Part shown: in pieces, positions 6,491 through 8,640 of the stretch
Layout of the letters: every line of letters begins with the position of its first letter
Numbering within the stretch: the stretch's first letter is position 1
Assembly (NCBI GenBank): GCA_034436375.1
Contig: DAOTVS010000062.1
Coordinates: forward strand, 1-8,640
Length of the DNA: 8,640 nucleotides
Source: DAOTVS01 sp034436375
GTDB lineage: Bacteria > Chloroflexota > Anaerolineae > SpSt-313
Direction of reading: 5' to 3'
Notes under the pieces: generated by a model
Database searches by the model: none
What the model saw: the letters and a program-made list of their open reading frames with translations, nothing else
Told to the model about the DNA's origin: nothing
Program-made: the position numbers and the translations under genes

Positions 6491-6515
6491 GCCCGAGGCT
6501 ATTGGAGCCTTGGGC
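6491..6515 (+). promoter_or_regulatory. 10-bp stem-loop in the region between cupin and GH127
   Basis: GCCCGAGGCT (6491-6500) pairs over ten positions with AGCCTTGGGC (6506-6515) around a 5-base loop, with one G-U pair. It is the best stem in the intergenic region, lying 97 bases after the cupin stop and 62 bases before the -35 box. It lacks a following T-run. It may help end upstream transcription or stabilise the 3' end of the operon message. Its left arm (6491-6494, plus A6490) can also pair with GGGCT at 6474-6478, giving a competing stem. Confidence 0.45.
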
Positions 6516-6544
6516 CGGTTGGTCGAACACTCCACCGAGTCTGG

Positions 6545-6558
6545 CCCCAGTATTGGGG
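6545..6558. repeat. Short palindrome upstream of the GH127 promoter
   Basis: CCCCA (6545-6549) and TGGGG (6554-6558) are perfect inverted arms around GTAT. The element lies 18 bases upstream of the proposed -35 box, where an activator could bind. It is short enough to be chance in GC-rich DNA. Confidence 0.3.
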
Positions 6559-6576
6559 AACGTCAGGGGGTTATCT

Positions 6577-6605
6577 TTGCCGCCTCGGCGCTCCCGCAGT
6601 ACAAT
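6577..6605 (+). promoter_or_regulatory. Sigma-70-type promoter for the GH127 gene
   Basis: TTGCCG (6577-6582) and TACAAT (6600-6605) are separated by exactly 17 bases. They match the housekeeping consensus at 4 of 6 and 5 of 6 positions. AT-rich hexamers like this stand out in this GC-rich window. Transcription would begin near 6612, leaving a leader of about 46 bases before ATG 6658. This gives the glycosidase gene expression separate from the operon upstream. Confidence 0.6.
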
Positions 6606-6614
6606 AGTCGCCGA
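6585..6614. repeat. Inverted repeat flanking the -10 box, possible operator
   Basis: TCGGCG (6585-6590) and CGCCGA (6609-6614) are perfect 6-base inverted arms separated by 18 bases that contain the -10 hexamer. CGCCGA lies at the expected transcription start. A further GCCG/CGGC pair (6579-6589) overlaps the left arm. A repressor bound here would block RNA polymerase. The pattern is seen; its function is inference. Confidence 0.3.
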
Positions 6615-6642
6615 CAGACGCGGATAGGTCGCGCCACAGGAA

Positions 6643-6652
6643 CCCAAGGAGG
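6643..6652 (+). promoter_or_regulatory. Ribosome binding site of the GH127 gene
   Basis: CCCAAGGAGG ends 5 bases before ATG 6658 and fixes that start. It is identical over ten bases to the sites at 2070-2079 and 3923-3932. Confidence 0.8.
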
Positions 6653-6657
6653 CCCCC

Positions 6658-8601
6658 ATGCCCAGTGATCAGCCCATGCCCGTCCAGCGCCGCTTTACGC
6701 CCGTGCCCTTTACCGCCGTCTCCATCGAAGGTGGCTTTTGGGGGCCGCGCCTGGCAGTGAACCGGGAACGCACGATCCCCATCGTTTACCGGCGCCTGCA
6801 GGAGGCCGGCAGCATCGACTCGTTCAAGCTCGATTGGCGGCCCGGGCAGGAGCCTGTGCCCCACATCTTTGCCGCTTCCGACGTGGCCAAGTGGGTACAG
6901 GCGGCCAGCCACAGCCTGGCCGTCCACCCCGACCCGGCGTTGGCGGCCCAGTTGGACGAGGTGGTGGACCTGGTGCTCTCGGCCCAGCAGCCCGACGGCT
7001 ACCTGGGCGTCTACTATACCGTCGTCGAGCCCGGGTGGCGATTCTCCGACCTGCGCGATGCCCACGAGCTCTACACGGCCGGGCATTGGATTGAGGCGGC
7101 GGTGGCCCACTATCAGGCCACCGGCGACCGCAAGCTGCTCGACGGGCTCTGCCGCTTTGCCGACCTGATCGCCACGGTATTCGGCCGCGGCCCGGGGCAA
7201 AAACGCGGCTACCCGGGGCACCCCGAGCTGGAACTGGCGCTGGTCAAGCTCTACCGCGCCACGGGCGAGCGGCGCTACCTGGAGCTGAGCCGCTACTTTG
7301 TGGATGAGCGCGGCCGGCAGCCCCACTACTATGATCAGGAGACCGAGGCGCTGCACCGGGCCGGGCGCAAGCACTTTTTCGAGGATTTCTTCCGCGCGAC
7401 CGGCTACCGGTATGACTATCGCTACAACCAGTCGCACATGCCAGTGCGCGAGCAGAGCGAGATCGTGGGCCACGCCGTGCGCGCCATGTACCTCTATTCC
7501 GCCATGGCCGACCTGGCCGGCGAGACGGGCGATGCCTCTCTGCTAGCCGCCTGCGAGCGCCTGTGGGAGAGCGCCTGCCTGCGCCGGCTCTACGTGACGG
7601 GCGGCATCGGCCCCTCACGCCTCAATGAAGGCTTTACCTTCGACTATGACCTGCCCAACGAGACGGCCTATGCCGAGACCTGCGCCGCCATCAGCCTGGC
7701 CATGTGGAGCCATCGCCAGCTGCAGTTCGACTGCGACAGCCGCTATGCTGACGTCATGGAGCGCGCCCTCTATAACGGCATCCTGAGCGGCGTCGCGCTG
7801 GATGGCGAGACGTTCTTCTACGACAACCCTCTGGCCAGCCTGGGCAACCATCACCGCTGGTCGTGGAACGCGTGCCCCTGCTGCGCCACCAACATTATCC
7901 GCCTCTTGGCCTCCCTGGGCGACTACCTCTACTCGCAGAGCGAGAGCGATATTGCCGTGCACCTCTACGTGCAGGGCAACGCGCGCCTGCAGGTGGGTGG
8001 GCAGGCCGTCACGCTGCGCCTGGAGACGCGCTACCCCTGGGCGGGCGCCGTAACCATCCGCCTGGAGATGGAGCGCCCGGCGACCTTCGGCCTGCGCCTG
8101 CGCATCCCGGGCTGGTGCCGCTCGGCGAGCGTGCGCGTGAACGGCGAATTGGCGGGCCCGGTGGATCATACGGAGCGGGGCTACGTGCGCCTCGAGCGCA
8201 CCTGGCAGCCGAGCGATGAGGTCAACGTGGAGCTGGCCATGCCCGTCGAGCGGGTCTATGCCCACCCGGCAGTGAGGCAAGACGTGGGCGCTGTGGCCCT
8301 GCAGCGCGGGCCGGTCGTCTACTGCCTGGAGCAGGCCGATCATGCCGCGCCGGTACAGCGCATGCTCCTCCCGCCCGGGGCGCCGCTCACGGCGGCTTTC
8401 GAGCCCGACCTGCTCGGCGGCGTCGGCGTGATCACCGGCGAGGCCCTCGCAGTTGGGGATGCCGGCTGGGAGGGGGCCCTCTACCGCGCCGAGCGGCCGC
8501 AGCTGGAGCCCTGCGCCATCAAGGCCATCCCCTACTTTGCCTGGGATAATCGGGAGGCGGGGCCGATGCAGGTGTGGCTGCCTGAGGCTGGGTTCCGTTA
8601 G
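6658..8601 (+). CDS. Glycoside hydrolase family 127 protein (beta-L-arabinofuranosidase type)
   Basis: This 647-residue protein is complete, close in length to the characterised GH127 enzyme HypBA1 (658). The N-terminal block VSIEGGFWGPRLAVNRE (residues 22-38) is typical of the family. The catalytic barrel follows, then beta-rich C-terminal parts from about residue 430. The active site is intact: E340 and C342 (AETCA) with C408 and C409 in the C406-P-C-C motif form the zinc-thiolate site, C408 corresponds to the nucleophilic cysteine, and E324 (NEGF) to the acid/base. These assignments follow the order and spacing in HypBA1. The enzyme hydrolyses terminal beta-L-arabinofuranosides with retention. 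No signal peptide is present, so it should act in the cytosol on imported oligosaccharides. It has its own promoter candidate and a strong ribosome binding site. Substrates in GH127 vary, so arabinose is the leading but not the only candidate. Confidence 0.93.
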   Translation: MPSDQPMPVQRRFTPVPFTAVSIEGGFWGPRLAVNRERTIPIVYRRLQEAGSIDSFKLDWRPGQEPVPHIFAASDVAKWVQAASHSLAVHPDPALAAQLDEVVDLVLSAQQPDGYLGVYYTVVEPGWRFSDLRDAHELYTAGHWIEAAVAHYQATGDRKLLDGLCRFADLIATVFGRGPGQKRGYPGHPELELALVKLYRATGERRYLELSRYFVDERGRQPHYYDQETEALHRAGRKHFFEDFFRATGYRYDYRYNQSHMPVREQSEIVGHAVRAMYLYSAMADLAGETGDASLLAACERLWESACLRRLYVTGGIGPSRLNEGFTFDYDLPNETAYAETCAAISLAMWSHRQLQFDCDSRYADVMERALYNGILSGVALDGETFFYDNPLASLGNHHRWSWNACPCCATNIIRLLASLGDYLYSQSESDIAVHLYVQGNARLQVGGQAVTLRLETRYPWAGAVTIRLEMERPATFGLRLRIPGWCRSASVRVNGELAGPVDHTERGYVRLERTWQPSDEVNVELAMPVERVYAHPAVRQDVGAVALQRGPVVYCLEQADHAAPVQRMLLPPGAPLTAAFEPDLLGGVGVITGEALAVGDAGWEGALYRAERPQLEPCAIKAIPYFAWDNREAGPMQVWLPEAGFR

Positions 8602-8640
8602 AGTGTAGGATGGGGGGTAATGCATGGGGCGCTTCCTGGC
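8602..8640. other. Window end, possible start of another gene, undecided
   Basis: Thirty-nine bases follow the GH127 stop. ATG codons occur at 8610, 8620 and 8624 in different frames, and GGGGGG at 8612-8617 could serve the last as a ribosome binding site. Too little sequence remains to choose a frame or a product. No terminator hairpin is visible here. Confidence 0.2.

Noticed and set aside
6418..6627. 69-codon plus-strand frame in the intergenic region, and a 143-codon minus-strand frame at 6228-6659
   Set aside because: The plus frame has no good ribosome binding site and runs through the promoter and hairpin. The minus frame runs into the cupin gene. Neither shows a recognisable domain.
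1..8640. CRISPR array, transposon ends, tRNA, phage or defence genes
   Set aside because: No spaced direct repeats, transposase motifs, tRNA-like cloverleaf or defence domains were seen on either strand. The window is metabolic throughout.

Overview
The window is a dense, single-strand (+) block of carbohydrate-catabolism genes from a GC-rich bacterium. The permease sequences, the mix of TIM-barrel, SDR, DUF362 and cyclase genes, and the strong Shine-Dalgarno sites look to me like a Chloroflexota lineage (Anaerolineae or relatives). That placement is an impression from protein style, not from a marker gene. There is no rRNA, tRNA, CRISPR array, transposase or phage gene.

Layout. Positions 1-126 hold the last 41 codons of one sugar ABC permease. 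It overlaps by 4 bases the second, complete permease (123-1031). Two metal-dependent TIM-barrel enzymes of the xylose isomerase-like / AP endonuclease 2 superfamily follow (1040-1888 and 2086-2958), separated by a 197-base spacer. Next come an NAD-dependent extended SDR resembling uronate/aldose dehydrogenases (2972-3919), a DUF362 protein with a cysteine-bearing C-terminal part (3938-5200), a cyclase/kynurenine-formamidase-type metal hydrolase (5205-5975) and a small cupin (5987-6394). A 263-base intergenic region then holds a good sigma-70-type promoter candidate, a 10-bp hairpin and several short inverted repeats. It precedes a complete cytoplasmic GH127 glycosidase (6658-8601). The last 39 bases may contain the start of a further gene but are too short to call.

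How the genes may work together (inference). The permeases import a sugar or oligosaccharide. GH127, which has the full Glu/Cys zinc-thiolate site of beta-L-arabinofuranosidases and no signal peptide, would cleave imported arabinosides inside the cell. The TIM barrels would isomerise, epimerise or dehydrate a free sugar or keto-sugar. The SDR would oxidise a sugar or uronate to a lactone, the cyclase-family hydrolase could open a lactone or similar ring, and the cupin could be a small isomerase or sensor. The role of the DUF362 protein is unknown, and its place in the middle of a sugar operon is the least explained part of the window. Genes from 1 to 6394 look like one transcription unit with tight or overlapping junctions, except for the 197-base spacer. 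GH127 appears to have its own promoter.
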